Source: Mimachlamys varia (taxonomy: Eukaryota; Mollusca; Bivalvia; Pectinida; Pectinidae). From it: a stretch of DNA of 64,000 nt. Made by a program: the position numbers and the translations under genes. Of the stretch, positions 44,935-58,900 are shown piece after piece (the stretch's first letter is position 1; each line of letters begins with the position of its first letter). The DNA lies in NCBI GenBank assembly GCA_947623455.1, contig OX392541.1, forward strand, positions 8,684,719 through 8,748,718, given 5' to 3'. The notes beneath the pieces are model-generated. The model did no database searches, was not told the origin of the DNA, and worked only from the letters and a program-made list of their open reading frames with translations.

Positions 44935-45990
44935 TCCTCAAAATCAAATAAGTGACCTTGACTTACAATAAAAATGTACTTTTGAGGTCACAGGGGTTAA
45001 ATATATCACCTTGTGAACACTTTTTTTTTCTGAATTATTTTTAGCGCCAGAGTACTCATACTCGACCAGTAGTAACCTGGCATGAAGTACTATTACTTTA
45101 CTCTTAAATTAATGACCTTGACCTACCTTCAAAGTCAAAGGTGTAAAAATATAATTATCAACCTTAGAAAAATTTCTGGACATGTAAAAAAAAATAAAAA
45201 TGTAAGGCCTGAAGGTCAAAAATATTTTAAAGCCTTTGCATTTTTCTGAATAACAAGGAGGCCCAGAGTACTGCTATGGTGCCAATATGTCCCTGACATG
45301 TAATACTATTAAGTGTCCTCAAATAATTTACCTTGACTTACTTTCAAGGTCACAGGGGTGACACATTTATAAACGCTTTTAAATCTTCTGAATAATCAGA
45401 AGGCCTACAGAGTACTACAAAATTTCCTCAAATGAATGACCTTAACCATCTGTCAAGTTTGTAGAAACTTTTTAAAATCTTCCTCTAAATAAACAGAAGA
45501 CCCAGAATATTGATACTTGGCAGGTTTCTGGAAGAACTATGAACTTTCCTCAGAGAAATTACTTTGGGTACATTCGCACTACCGGTTGAACTAGTTGAAC
45601 CAGTTAAACCTGGAGCGAAAACAGCAGGCACCAATTTGGACCGAGGCTGACCTCTGGAAAATCTGGCACGTGTTGTTTGAGGGATCCAGACGAACCTGGC
45701 TGCAACTAAATTGCTGACTATTGCTAGTTTGCGTAATTTATTTCTTAAACGATGTCAATCCAGATGAAGATGTAAAGATATATTATATAATTAAGTAGAC
45801 GCATGAAATAACGGCATTTTATTCTTGATATAACATTAAATTCTCTCCGAAACTGGATTTTTAGCTCTGCCTATGGTTCTGTCCAAGTGCGTTCGTTTAT
45901 CGTGGTTTATTTCCTTGCCCCCTGTGCCGGTTCAACCTGTAGCGCAAATGTATCCTGACTCATGATCACTTGAAGATCACAGAGGTCTAA
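44935..45990 (+). repeat. Diverged tandem repeat of about 155 bp
   Basis: AATGACCTTGACCTACCTTC, then GTCACAGGGGT, TCTGAATAA..AGAAGGCCCAGAGTACT recur four to five times between the two Helentron-like elements. It looks like the core of a further element of the same class, interrupted by the TIR element at 45571-45955. Confidence 0.6.
45571..45955. mobile_element. TIR element of about 385 bp
   Basis: GGTACATTCGCACTACCGGT then TGAAC on the left; the inverse of the right end reads GGATACATTTGCGCTACAGG then TTGAACCGG. The imperfect terminal inverted repeat is about 28 bp. It interrupts the 155-bp tandem array. Confidence 0.65.
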
Positions 45991-45995
45991 TATCT

Positions 45996-48756
45996 AACAA
46001 GATACCCATGGGCCGCAATGGTCACCTAGGTTTCGAAAGTAAAAATTATTTATATTTAAACCCATTAGTTGCCTCTCAATGGAGGCCACTTTCTCAAATT
46101 AGGAAATGGAATTAAGCTGCAGTCATAAGATCATTTCTGTATGAAAAGTATTTTATTCAAGCATATCTGGATTGGAAGACAAGCAGCCCAATGGGTCTGA
46201 ATCAGTCGTCTGCTCTTGAGTCAACTTCTGCAAACTTGAAAACCAACTACTTTAAAACACAGATACATGCTGCGAGACAAACAATAAGTAAGAGCCTATT
46301 CGTTATTGGATGAAAAAGCTTGAAATTCATGACACAGTTAAATTTGATCCTGGTGACCTTCGAAGTGGTCAAAGTTAATAATGAGATATCTTTACAATGG
46401 GCGTTTTAGCTTTTGAGAAGTTCATTTGAACAAACTGAGACCTCCTTTCCAGTATTATACTGGCTCAATATTATCTTGAACATTTTGGCTATTGAGAAGA
46501 CATTGTTTGGAGATTTTCAATACTTTTGACCACTATGATCTTGAACGTAAGCCAAGGTCATTCATTTGAAAAAAATAATTGGCCCTTTCTTTCAGCATTC
46601 TACAGGCCCAATATCAGCACCCTGAACCTTTTAGTTATTGAGAAGAAATTGTTTTCACCCATTTGACCCCTGTGACTTCGAAAGGATGTTAAGGTCATCG
46701 ATTGCACAAACTTTGTAGTCCTTCATCCCAGCATTCTACAGGCCCATACCAGGGGCGTAGCTGGAGGTATATTGATGTGCAAGCCCCGTGACGTTTTCAA
46801 TTTTGGGGAGGAGTACTTCGGGAGGGGGGGCTGGATCACATCTGGCCACTGTTTTGGACTTGTTTAAATCATCATTGTCTGGCCTACCATTATACAAATT
46901 ATTAATCCGAAAATGGAATACGATGTGTTTACTTCTATGATGTATGGAAATAAAATCATTATCCATACCTTTCTTATGTTATTAACTCGTCAGTAAGTAA
47001 AACCAGGGACATTTATATGTAAAACCATCTTTGATATACATACGTCTCTGTTTATAAGTATATATGTTCTGTCCTGGACTCAGGAAGTACATGTAAGAAC
47101 TCATGCTTGTATTCTTAAGCATAATTTTGTATAATTCGAACAGGCCTAGTTTCATGAAAGTTCCTTAACTTAAATATTTCCATAGAAAAGCATTAAAGAA
47201 TTAACGGGAAAATCTTAAGTTAAAGGAATTTTCCTTTATTTCTGTAATGCTTTCCTATGGAGATATTTAACTAAAGGAATTTTGGCCGGGCTCATTAATA
47301 ATTGTATTTGCTGACATTTTGTTTGAACCGAACTGTAGTAAAAATTGGCCCTTCTTTTATTACTCTTAGAATGCTAAAAGGGTCCTTTTTATATTAAATC
47401 TAATACAGATTTACAAACAAAAAACAGAGAGTACCAAAGCATCAACAAAACCATAATCCGAACTCAAAATCGATTAAACTAGAGGCAAAATATGAAAAAA
47501 AGGAAAAATGTACATGGAGACCTCTGTAAACGTGCAAGAGAATAAGACCAGGTGTTCCGGAAGAGTAAGCGTCTTCTACTTTCATCGACGACAACTGCCT
47601 TGTAAATATTGGTCACATCCAAGTAAACATCAGGTTCTCAACTTGAGAAACGAGTCCTCATTGTCAATAAAAACAAGGGAGAACACTAATGAGCATACTC
47701 AAAAACGTCCATCTTCATATCACAAAGATACAGAACATGTCCTTTGAAACCAAGATGGCGGCCATAAAACTTGCCCATAGTCTTCATCAACCTGCACCTC
47801 TCTTTTCCCTGTGCCATACGTTTGTTCGTCAGAAGCTGACAACTATCGCTTAAACCTTATATGACATGATTAATAAAAAAAAGTCGGCCTAAGTGAAGGT
47901 AGTTTCAAACTGATGTTTATGTTTGAATGTTGTTCGGTATTCATTTGTATACGAATTTTCTCACGATAAAGCCATTACCTATATTGTCGTAGTGAGCTGT
48001 ATTATAAATATTATTTGAATTGTGTTGGCTGTGGTCTCCGACATCTTGCACAATTATATATGATTTAATATGTATGTGTATTGTAATCCTATATGCTATT
48101 GCATTCGGAATGAAATAAATTTGAATTTGAAGTATTTATAGCTTACAAATGTTCTGCAGCCTAATATGTTAATCTGACGAGTCAAAAAAAAGGAGTAACA
48201 ATATCAGTGGACTTTTAAGAATATAAGTTGAATTATGAAATGTCTCGACTTTAATACACATACTTTGGAAAATGATGTGCAAGCACGGGCTTATGTGCTT
48301 ACATGGCAGCTACGCCCCTGCATACCCTAGTTGTGTCTTTTGGTTAATGAGAAGAAGTTGCTTGAAGATTTGCAGACTTTGTAGCCCTTCATACCAGCAT
48401 GCCACAGGCCATATATTAGGCCAGCTAGTACCCCAATTGTTTTTAGTTATTGAGAAGATGGTTGAAGTTTTGTAACACATTTGATCCCTGTGACCTTGAA
48501 AGTTGGTCAATGTCTTTATTTTACGGAAACACCTTTGATAACCTTCATCTCAATATGCCTTAACCAAATAATGGTACCCTTGAAATTTTGATTATTGAGA
48601 AATAGTTGACATGTTTAAAAAATTTCAAAGCATTTGAACACCTGTGACTTGAAAGTGGGGCATGGTCATTCATTTGAAAATCTAAATTGTTACAATGCAC
48701 GGCGCCGGTCAGAAAACGATCGCCATAGGTCAACTGAGATTTCTCTCAGGTAACCT
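45996..48756 (-). mobile_element. Helentron-like non-autonomous element, copy 3 (diverged)
   Basis: Read on the minus strand, the 5' end at 48756 is AGGTTACCTGAGAGAAATCT with CAGTTGACCTAT (hairpin), and the 3' end at 45996 is CTAGGTGACCATTGCGGCCC, ATGGGTATCTTGTT. The plus strand shows internal repeats of about 150 bp: CCTTCATCCCAGCATTCTAC, AGGCCCAATATCAGCACC, TTTTAGTTATTGAGAAGAA. An R1 copy (47424-47815) and other DNA are inserted. It shows greater decay than copies 1 and 2. Confidence 0.6.
47424..47815 (+). repeat. Interspersed repeat R1, near full-length
   Basis: From CAGAGAGTACCAAAGCATCA through CCAGGTGTTCCGGAAGAGTA and AACACTAATGAGCATACTCA to AAGATGGCGGCCATAAAACT. It is nested in Helentron-like copy 3. 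Confidence 0.75.
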
Positions 48757-49555
48757 AAAAACCCTTAAAAAAAACTTCATCGATGCAAACGTCAAATAAG
48801 TGTACCGTGGGTTTTCGACAATGCAGAATACCATGAGTACTGCTACTTGGCCAATTTAGCAAACTTAATCTTATAATCATGCCATGGTCGCCTTCGTAAC
48901 AGGTCAGTATCGATCTACAACCAAGATGTTGGGTTTGTTTCATTCTCTGGGTAATCATTATACAGGTCCCGTAATTATGGCAACATAAACAAATATTGTA
49001 CAGAAGTTACTAGTAACAAGAGTGCCTCGGGCGCAACACTTTAGGAAAGAGAACGACGTGAATTTGTATCCATGCCCAAATAATGGAAATATAAAAAATC
49101 AATTGCAACGTCACAAAGAAAGCACAGCTAATATGTATTCGCAAGATATTGGTTTGGAACTCTAGGAAAAAATATCCTGATAAGATCTATACTATAGATT
49201 GTGAAATATGTAATGAACAGTAACTCTTTCAAATATAGTAGTTGTATAATTATATTTGAATTCAACTAGTGTTCACTGAAAACACAACTTCATGTCATGG
49301 TGAATAAATGAACAAAGTTTGAAAAAGGTCGATGGAAAAATTATTGAAGGAGATCTCTGGGTGTTCTTTAAAAGTTTAGGATGGACGGACTTGAAAGTTT
49401 GACGGGCATATAATCACTGTATCACGGATATTGGTATTAAGCGAAGAGGTTAAAGGTGTTGAACAGAGTGTACACATTATATGATTTGCTTCCACATTAA
49501 GCTTTTTGTCCACCAACATTCACTTTCTAGATTATGCTAACGGTTATGCCAAATG

Positions 49556-49646
49556 TCACCAGAACATGAACTCATATGAGATGTTGTCAGGTCCTTATAT
49601 GCCTATAACAAAGTGAGAATAAGGATCTGCATTTTAATCAGATTGT
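49556..49646. mobile_element. MITE family M1, solo end
   Basis: CAAAGTGAGAATAAGGATCT and GCATTTTAATCAGATTG, the 'CAGATCCTTGTTCTCACTCC' type end, about 260 nt upstream of the COG3 start. Confidence 0.65.
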
Positions 49647-49682
49647 TGAAAATAAATAGTACAAATCCACTTGCTTTTTAAA

Positions 49683-49694
49683 TTTCCCGCCAAA
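49683..49694. promoter_or_regulatory. Possible E2F-type site upstream of COG3
   Basis: TTTCCCGCCAAA, a full match to the E2F consensus TTTSSCGC, 212-223 nt before the COG3 start codon. Position and motif are the only support. Confidence 0.3.
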
Positions 49695-49905
49695 GATACA
49701 CTTTAAAATCGCAGTCCGTAATTTATATCGATCGTTTTTATTTTATTCTAACTTTCATGTCTTTTGACACCTCCATATAATACGAATTTTTCTTTAATTC
49801 ATTTTGATTCAAAAGTGTTTGTAATTATTATCTTAGAATTAAAAGTCAGAAAGAGTTTGTTCCGTTTTAATTACCACTGTTTCGTAAATTAATCACAACC
49901 TATCA

Positions 49906-52900
49906 ATGATGGCGGACACGTTGGCTTTGCCTGTCAACCAGAGAGTGATACGCGATCGTTTGCATGCATGGGAGTCAACTACTGATTCCAAAGCTCCGCT
50001 TACATGCACCCAAAAGGATAGTCTAGTGGAATTGACATCAAAAACTTCTGAACGGCCATTACCTAAAGATGTCAGTACCTGTTGTTCTGGCCGAGACAAA
50101 CCGGACCCTGATAAATCCGTTGTCGATTTGTTTTCATTTTGAAATAGACCGTATTCATTTATAACTTGATTATAAACTTCATGTTATTGTTTATTTAAAA
50201 AAAATAACAGTGTAAATACAATTAATTAGTCAAACTTATATTGTATGTATCATATCTTTCCTCTTGGTCTGTTTGATTGAAATTTCCAGGTATGAAAATC
50301 TTATTTTTACCGACTCGGGGGGAGATTTCCTTTTGCCTACATGACTCATGTACATTTAAATTTGAATATCAGTGATGCTAGCCTTGGCTATGGGAATTCC
50401 AGATACTTGAGCAGGGTGATTTATATATAGTTGTGGCTTTTACAGACTAGAGAGATAAGATAGACCAATGTCATACAAAGTCACACATTCTCAAATTATT
50501 CACAGATCGACACATATATACTGCTGTAAATCTAGCATGATGCTTCAGTCCCTTTTATTCCTGTCATATAAGAGGCCGCTGGTTGGCCTTTTTTCTATCA
50601 GATATTTTGGTTTCGTAATGATATATAGGCGAAGGCAATACAGAATATAAATATACATTTATTAGGTATATTTTATAGGTTATCATATGTAAGTCCGAAG
50701 GGTTCTGACTCTCTGACCCGCTAAATATTTTGACGACAGGCGGGTGCAAGAGTCAGAATTCCTGCTTAGTAAAAAAGTGGAAATTTTACCGACCCGTGCA
50801 CGGGTCGCCCGTTTAAGCCGTGTTTTATAACATGCAAAGTTTTTCGATCACATGTAAATTAAGTATCAATGGATAGAACAGATATTTTTCTACTAACCTA
50901 CACATTTAATCAAGTCACAGGAGGTTGTAAACTGTGTGAGGAAACTGGCTATTTTTTAGAAATGGGTGGCAACAGTTAGTTTACAACCTCCTGTGACTTG
51001 ATTAAATGTGTAGGTTAATAGCAAAATATCTGTTCTTTCCATTGCTACCTATTTTACATGTGATCGAAATTGTTTTATATTATAAAACACAGCTTAAACA
51101 TTGACCTGTGGACGGGTCGGTAAAATTTCCACTTTTTAACTAATGGGGAATTCTGACTCTCGCACCCGCCTGTCGTCAAAATATTTTGTGGGTCAGAGAG
51201 TCGGAACCCTTCAGACTAACCATATGTATGACCAGTGTATATATATATATATGCATTCCAAGTAAATATTGATTAGGGAAATACATAAAATATATGCCAT
51301 AATTAATCGTGTGGGTGAGGACGGGGAGATGGGAATGAAGCACCTGAATTGATTATCATTGGTTGTGGGGTTAAAACTAAATCTACATACCTAATTCCTT
51401 TTATAAAAAACTCTTAAAAAGTTATATTTTTTTATGGGTGGTGGGATGGGGTCTCTGAAAACTTGCCTCCTGCTATCATTGATGGTAAACAAAATGTTTA
51501 TATTTATATATTATCAGCTTCCAGAGGATGAAGTCCCATTTACAGTATCTAAAACTCCTCCCTCCCAACTGGCCAGCGACTCCCAGGAAACAAAGGAGTT
51601 CACTACTCTGTCCAGTGACACTGAAAAAATTGACACAGCCCAACAGGTACATTGTAAAAAAAACCTTGTGTTAAATGAGAGGATGGGTGTGATTTGTACT
51701 AAGTGTGCAATACAGTCTCTGTATCTAAGCTGACAAAGCATGCTTCTTTGTCTCGGTTGGTAGAGCTGTAGATTTTCATGCCAAAGGCCCATGTTCCATT
51801 CCTCGTCAGGGCACTCAAGAAAATGTTTTTTCCCCTGTTCTATTGTATTGGTCTTGAGCAAAATCCTACCTCGAATCAAAAGTAAGGTGTGTTCAAGGTT
51901 TTTAACTCAATCACCCCTGAAATTTCATAATAAACTATATTCCAAACTTTGAATTGGAAGAGTTCAAATGTGTCTCCAGGGGTGGATGAGTTAATTAATG
52001 ACTAAAATGTTTTTCGAGTAATTAACAAGTTGATTGTAAACTGTATGGTGTAGCTTTGGTCTGTACATGTACAACTGTCTCATTTAAACTTTTTTCTGGA
52101 TTTTGAATGTTTCCAAACAAAAAGCATTTATGCCAATTATGGCTAAAATTAAAAGGTTTACGGTTTTAATACAGAGTATAATTACACTACCTAGGGATTC
52201 AAAGCAATTTTTATCATCTATGCATTTATTTTGATACGGTTGCTTAAAGTTAAATTTAGTAAGACCTTAATAAAGAATTATTTTGATTGGACTAATATTG
52301 ATGCAATGTAAAAAAAAAAGTTACTCAACACAGACATCAGGTGTTTATTACTTGAAGCATGTTTTTTTTTATAATTTTACAATAAATTCATTGTTGATGG
52401 TTATGTTTCAGTTTTTCTCCTGGTTTTCGACTGTGGAAGAAGATATTGAGAGAGACGAAGAGATAACTTATAGGTAAATAAAAGGTTGACTTCCTTACCC
52501 CTTAAAACACATTTGAACTCTTCCAATTTAAAGTTTGAAAGAGTTCATTATGGAATTTAAGGGGTGAATGATTTAAAATCACATCAAGTTGGAATTAGTT
52601 TTTGAGATCTATAGATATTGGCCATAAGAGGACCATAGTGACCAGGTTGTTAAGACGTCGGGCCATTTAGAGTCACTAGCCAGTTGCAAGGAATCCTCCA
52701 CCACTTTGTCACAAGTTTTAGGCCCATGTTGGGTAATACTGGTGCAGGTTGGTGATGGATTTTTCTCTGAGAAGTCTTTTTTGCCTCCACCAACAAAACC
52801 TAGCAAAACAATGTCCTGAAACGTTAACGAACCAAACCAATATGTTCATACTTTGCAACACAAAGACTAAGTCAAAGATATTTTAGAAAATTTCCAATTT

Positions 52901-55900
52901 GGTACTCACAGACAGTGAAAAGCACAAACTAGGGCTGAGATGATACATGAACTTGATGACACGATACTGTACTTATCATGATACTGCAGTCACGACACTG
53001 TACATCACAATACATATAGTAACACATTAGAAGCGAATGAATAGATCTAGATAAGTTGAGAATTTTTAATGGCAATATCGCAGTTGGAAAAAGTCCGAAA
53101 TGGCTAACATACCGACCGAGCTTGAGCAGTCAACTGTCATGTTGGAACGGATACACAGTAGAATATGAAAAATATTTTAAATGACCTCCTAAAATGTTTC
53201 GTACTGTACTGATATTTTAAGATACCAATATATATTATCACACTATATATTACTTCATCTCTACATTTAGCATACTGTAAAAGTGGAATATTGAATGTGG
53301 TGTGGAAATTTTCACATATTTCTCCTAGAATATATCGTACCTGATCATATTTAACACTACTCAAACTTGACAGTGCCAAATACCTTTATAGGCACACAGT
53401 ACAAAACTACAGGACTGAGTCAGTCTGACAACATAAAAATTTCCACTTTGTAAATAGTTTCGAGGCTGATAAACCAAAAATTCTACATGCAAAAAATATT
53501 GACTTGCGGTAATAATATGAAATAAGAATTGATTCATTTGTAGGCGTTACATAGAGGAGCTGAGAGAGTACCAGAAACAATGCGACCAGGTCCTTGAGGA
53601 AGTGGGTACTGCCCTCGACTACCTCACCAGTCTCCAGGCCCACTATATCCACGTCTCCACCAAGACGAACGCCCTCCACGATGCCTGCGAACATCTACTC
53701 GCAGAACAGGTATCAGACAGCATATCCTAAAGACATTTGGTTCATAGATTGAGAGAAAACAAGCACTGTTATTCTGTAGCGTTTTGTTCACTTGTTTTAA
53801 AATTTACAATCCTTTGGCACCTTTTCTCCAACAAAATATGAAGGATCATATTTTAGAAAGAAAACTGAATATAGGAATACATTAGGGTTATTCAATGATT
53901 AATTGTGTGAGGGAGGAATCTGTTTCAATATTATCATTAGTGGTGGGGTTAAAACAAGATCTGCCTACCATTTCTTATGTTAAATCACTTTCAATATTTG
54001 ATGGGTGGTGGGATTCAAAATACAAACGAAGGGGCTGACCCCCCCAGGGGCCTGAGGGGCGGGGTCAAAAGTGCCTCCTGCTAATCTCCCATATTGTTAG
54101 TTCTGGAAAAGCCTTTATTGAAGTTGTCAAGTTACAGTAATTTGTTTATGTATCTTGCTATATGCAGAAGTGCTTTTCAATGCAGTTAATTCTCAAAATT
54201 ATCAGTAATTTAATTTTCAGCTTTACTCCATATTTCAATAATTCTTCATAATGTTTCATGCCGTTGAACTATAAAAAATCACAGAAAATTGTTATAAATC
54301 AATCAGTATTGTAGGTACAGTAGGTGTAATACAAACAGCCGTGGTATAAATTGATTAATCTGAACAACATAATTGATTCCTAGTTCTTACAGTGCAAGAC
54401 TCTACTTACATGTATGATACATCTATCTCACCACTGTTTAAAATTAAATGTTCTTGGGGTACTTTATTTTGGAATTTGAAGCTTTTTAGATTGTTTTGAG
54501 GTAAACACTTTCGTGGGTATCTTATTATAAACATATCAACAAAGAATTTAATATACGCGTTAGAGATGTCAATGTTTCACTGTATTTATTTTAATTGTTT
54601 GAAAGCAATCACAAAATTCACGAATGAACTTTTGACATTAAATAAAGGAACACATTGTAACTGCTTGGGAATGCAATAATGCATTCATGTAGATAATCCA
54701 AGTGTTGCCATTTGTTTTTGCAGACACGGCTCATCAACACGGCAGAAAATATCAGTAACAAGTTGTCTTACTTCAATGAGCTGGACCGGATATCTTCAGT
54801 AAGTGAGATCAACTCTGCTCAAAGCATTCCTTAGTCACCTAGATCAGTTGTTGTCTTTATCAACTAAATAAGGGACTCTTAGTCACCTAGATCAGTTGTT
54901 GTCTTTATCAACTAAATAAGGGACTCTTAGTCACCTAGATCAGTTGTTGTCTTTGTCAACTAAATAAAGGACTCTTAGTCACCTAGATCAGTTGTTGTCT
55001 TTATCAACTAAATAAGGGACTCTTAGTCACCTAGATCAGTTGTTGTCTTTATCAACTAAATAAGGGACTCTATAAAATCAAGGAAGTTTTAACAAATGCT
55101 GGTAATGTCACCTAAAATCAATGTTTTTTTGTTACTCATGCAGCCCTGAAGTTTCCTAATGAAATATGTCAATCTTAGAATTGGTATAGTTCAAATGTGT
55201 TTTTAGGGATGAGGACTCTAAATGAAATGATCTTCTCTGTAACAAGAGTAAGAAATAATTCTTTTGTAATCTTTCTGTGGGTTCAGCCAAAAGTTTATTC
55301 AAACTGACCGAAGGTTTACCTTATCTGATACTATCTTGGAAGAGTTTAAATGTATCTTTAGGGATTAGGTGAATGAATTATGGATCCACTCCTAATTATC
55401 ACTATTTACTGCTGTAAATGTTACCAGTGTAAAATTGATGTTTGTTCCACAATCTAAATATATTTGCCTGTTAAATCTTAAGAAAATTTCAATACAACTA
55501 TGTTTTCTTTGTTTCAGAAAATTGGTTCTCCCACTTTGGCTGTCACCAATGAATCATTTGTCCCAATGTTGTCCCGCTTAGACGAGTGTATCCTGTATAT
55601 AACCAATAATGTAAGTAGAAGATACTGTATATCCCTAATATTAAAGTCTACAGGTAGGGTGCCAGCTTTGTGACTGAAGTGTTCCAGGTTCGAGTCGCTC
55701 ACCTCACTGATTTTTTCTTACAACGAGATTTTTTATCCTGTTTGTGTCAATCTGCTCAATTGTAACTGAGAATGAGGTTGGGCAGTGCTAGAAATTGTAG
55801 AATGCTAGTTAATTGTGAGCACTGGCTATATATGCTCCCTAGGGGACTGAAGGAAATATTGGCTGGGTAATAAGAAGGCCCTATAACCACGATGATGATT

Positions 55901-58900
55901 GTGAACCACTTCGAGATGAACTACAAACTAGATTATGATAAAGTATATAAAAAAATTCCAAGTTATTATTATTATAAAGTATACGTACAGCATGGAAAGT
56001 AATTGTTCACGAAAAAACAATTGGTATACTCCATGGAGATTCTGAAATAGTAAATAGTTTATTGGCAATTGACAAATACTCTGACTCTGTTATATTTTCA
56101 GGTATACTCCATGGAGACACTGAAATTGTTTTTTGTTAATTGACAAATATTTGGACACTATGTTATATTTTCAGGCACGGTGTAAAGAGTCATCCATTTA
56201 CCTCGCCAAGTTCAGACACTGCCTCGCTCGGGCTTTAAACCTGATCAAAGGTCATGTGGTACACATATTACAAACCTCTACACAGCAAGTTCAGCCCAGT
56301 AAGGTCAGTAATTAAGGTTAACTCTTTCCATACTGCTAATCAAGCCTTTTTTCAAAACTGCTAATCGAGCTCCTTTTTCATACTGCTAATCAAGCTCCTT
56401 TTCCATACTGCTAATTGAGCCTCTTTTCCATACTGCTAATCTAGCCCTTTTCCATACTGCTAATCGAGCTCCTTTTCCATACTGCTAATCGAGCCCCTTT
56501 TTTCATACTGCTAATCAAGCCCTTTTTTCCATACTGCTAATTGAGCCCTGTTCCCATACTGCTAATTGAGCCCTGTTTGCATACTGCTAATCGAGCCCTG
56601 TTCCCATACTGCTAATCGAGCCCTGTTTACATACTGATAATTGAGCCCTGTTCCCATACTGCTAATCGAGCCCTGTTTGCATACTGCTAATTGAGCCCCT
56701 TTTCCATACTATTAATTGAGCCCTCTTTCCATACTGCTAATCGAGCCCTGTTTCCATACTGCTAATCGTGCCTTTTTTCATACTGCTAATTGAACCCTCT
56801 TTCCATACTGCTAATTGAGCCCCTTTTCCATACTGCTAATTGAGCCCCTTTTCCATACTGCTAATTGAACCCTCTTTCCATACTGCTAATCGAGCCCTGT
56901 TTCCATACTGCTAATAGAGCCCCTTTTCCATACTGCTAATTGAGCCCCTTTTCCATACTGCTAATTGAACCCTCTTTCCATACTGCTAATCAAGCCCTGT
57001 TTCCATACTGCTAATAGAGCCCCTTTTCCATACTGCTAATTGAGCCCCTTTTCCATACTGCTAATTGAGCCCCTTTTCCATACTGCTAATTGAGCCCCTT
57101 TTCCATACTGCTAATTGAGCCCTGTTCCCATACTGCTAATTGAGCCCTGTTTGCATACTGCTAATCGAGCCCTGTTCCCATACTGCTAATCGAGCCCTGT
57201 TTACATACTGATAATTGAGCCCTGTTCCCATACTGCTAATCGAGCCCTGTTTGCATACTGCTAATTGAGCCCCTTTTCCATACTATTAATTGAGCCCTCT
57301 TTCCATACTGCTAATCGAGCCCTGTTTCCATACTGCTAATCGTGCCTTTTTTCATACTGCTAATTGAACCCTCTTTCCATACTGCTAATTGAGCCCCTTT
57401 TCCATACTGCTAATTGAGCCCCTTTTCCATACTGCTAATTGAACCCTCTTTCCATACTGCTAATCGAGCCCTGTTTCCATACTGCTAATAGAGCCCCTTT
57501 TCCATACTGCTAATTGAGCCCCTTTTCCATACTGCTAATTGAACCCTCTTTCCATACTGCTAATCAAGCCCTGTTTCCATACTGCTAATAGAGCCCCTTT
57601 TCCATACTGCTAATTGAGCCCCTTTTCCATACTGCTAATTGAGCCCCTTTTCCATACTGCTAATTGAGCCCTTTTTCCATACTGCTAATCAAGCCTTTTT
57701 TCCATACTGCTAATTGAGCCCTTTTTCCATACTGCTAATCAAGCCCTTTTTCCGTATTGAAAATAATTGCTGAACTCTCCCTTAAAGGCCCAATGTACGT
57801 TACTTTCAGCAAAACTTGAGGCAAAAATCAAGCCCTAATAACTTAATACATTTTTAGATTTAGTTAAGCGGTTACCGGTACAGCAGTAGTTGAAACTCAG
57901 TATTTGTAACACAGATCCATTTTGAACTGTCTTCTAACTTTGGCTAGTTGTTGAAGTGGGCCACACCTGAATTATTTTCAATTCTTTCAATTTTTTCTGT
58001 AAAGAATTTCTTGTTAGTTACCGCTCAGGATTACTTCGTTTTAGACTTATTTTTGCATGGTTATCAACTGTTATTTTTCATAATTTTTCAGAATCCCGAA
58101 AAATTTACCTAAAGTTATGTATATTTGGCCTTTAATTGCAGTTTAAATGTCCATTTTACCATCTGAATAAGTCATATGTTGATCTATGTCCTGTTCTTTA
58201 AACTTCTTTTTGCTTGATGCAGCAGAGAGAAGTTTACAGAATGGCATGGAGATCCAGATATATTCTGCTTGTTCATCATGACAGGTGCAGAAAAGACATT
58301 CTTTACATTTTCTAGGTAGAATAGATCAGATCAATATGGTGGAAAATATAACTGTATGAATAAATAAAAGCTCAGAAACATGTCTTTGATATTTGTGCCT
58401 TATTTTCACTCTACTGTAATGTTTTACAGGTACATATACACATGTACATGTTGATTATATCTCATTTCTACCACAACACCCCGTGTTATTCCACTCTCAG
58501 ACCATTGTATAAATGTGCCGACTGTTTGATAAGTATATGTTATATACCACTTGTGGAATATGACCTTCCAGACTTTTGATTGGTTGAAAAGTTGAACTTT
58601 CACCGGTACACGTGGGCCTATGCAACGTGCTGATTGTTGACGTCGTCATAGATTAACAACACTACCACTGCGACTTAATAGTATTGTGGTAGAAATAGGT
58701 CACACAACTCGTGACTATTGGATATGGAATTTATTTCACTCGAGTTAATTATTTTTTAAAAGTTACAAAAGACACTCGCTAAAGTTCGTGTCTTTTGTAA
58801 CTTTAAAAAAATAATTAACTCAAGTGAAATCAATTCCATATCCAACAACCACTCATTGTGTAACCTCTATATATTTGTTGGTGGATATTTTCTGGATACA

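Larger units (their letters stand above)
48757..49905. other. COG3 upstream region
   Basis: No other gene seen. AACAAGAGTGCCTCGGGCGC at about 49015-49034 resembles an inverted Helentron 3' end (CTCTTGTT). An M1 end lies at 49556-49646. Confidence 0.45.

Noticed and set aside
55687..55698. Possible tRNA gene (good B box)
   Set aside because: There is no intact A box or cloverleaf, and the sequence continues into a SINE-like tail.
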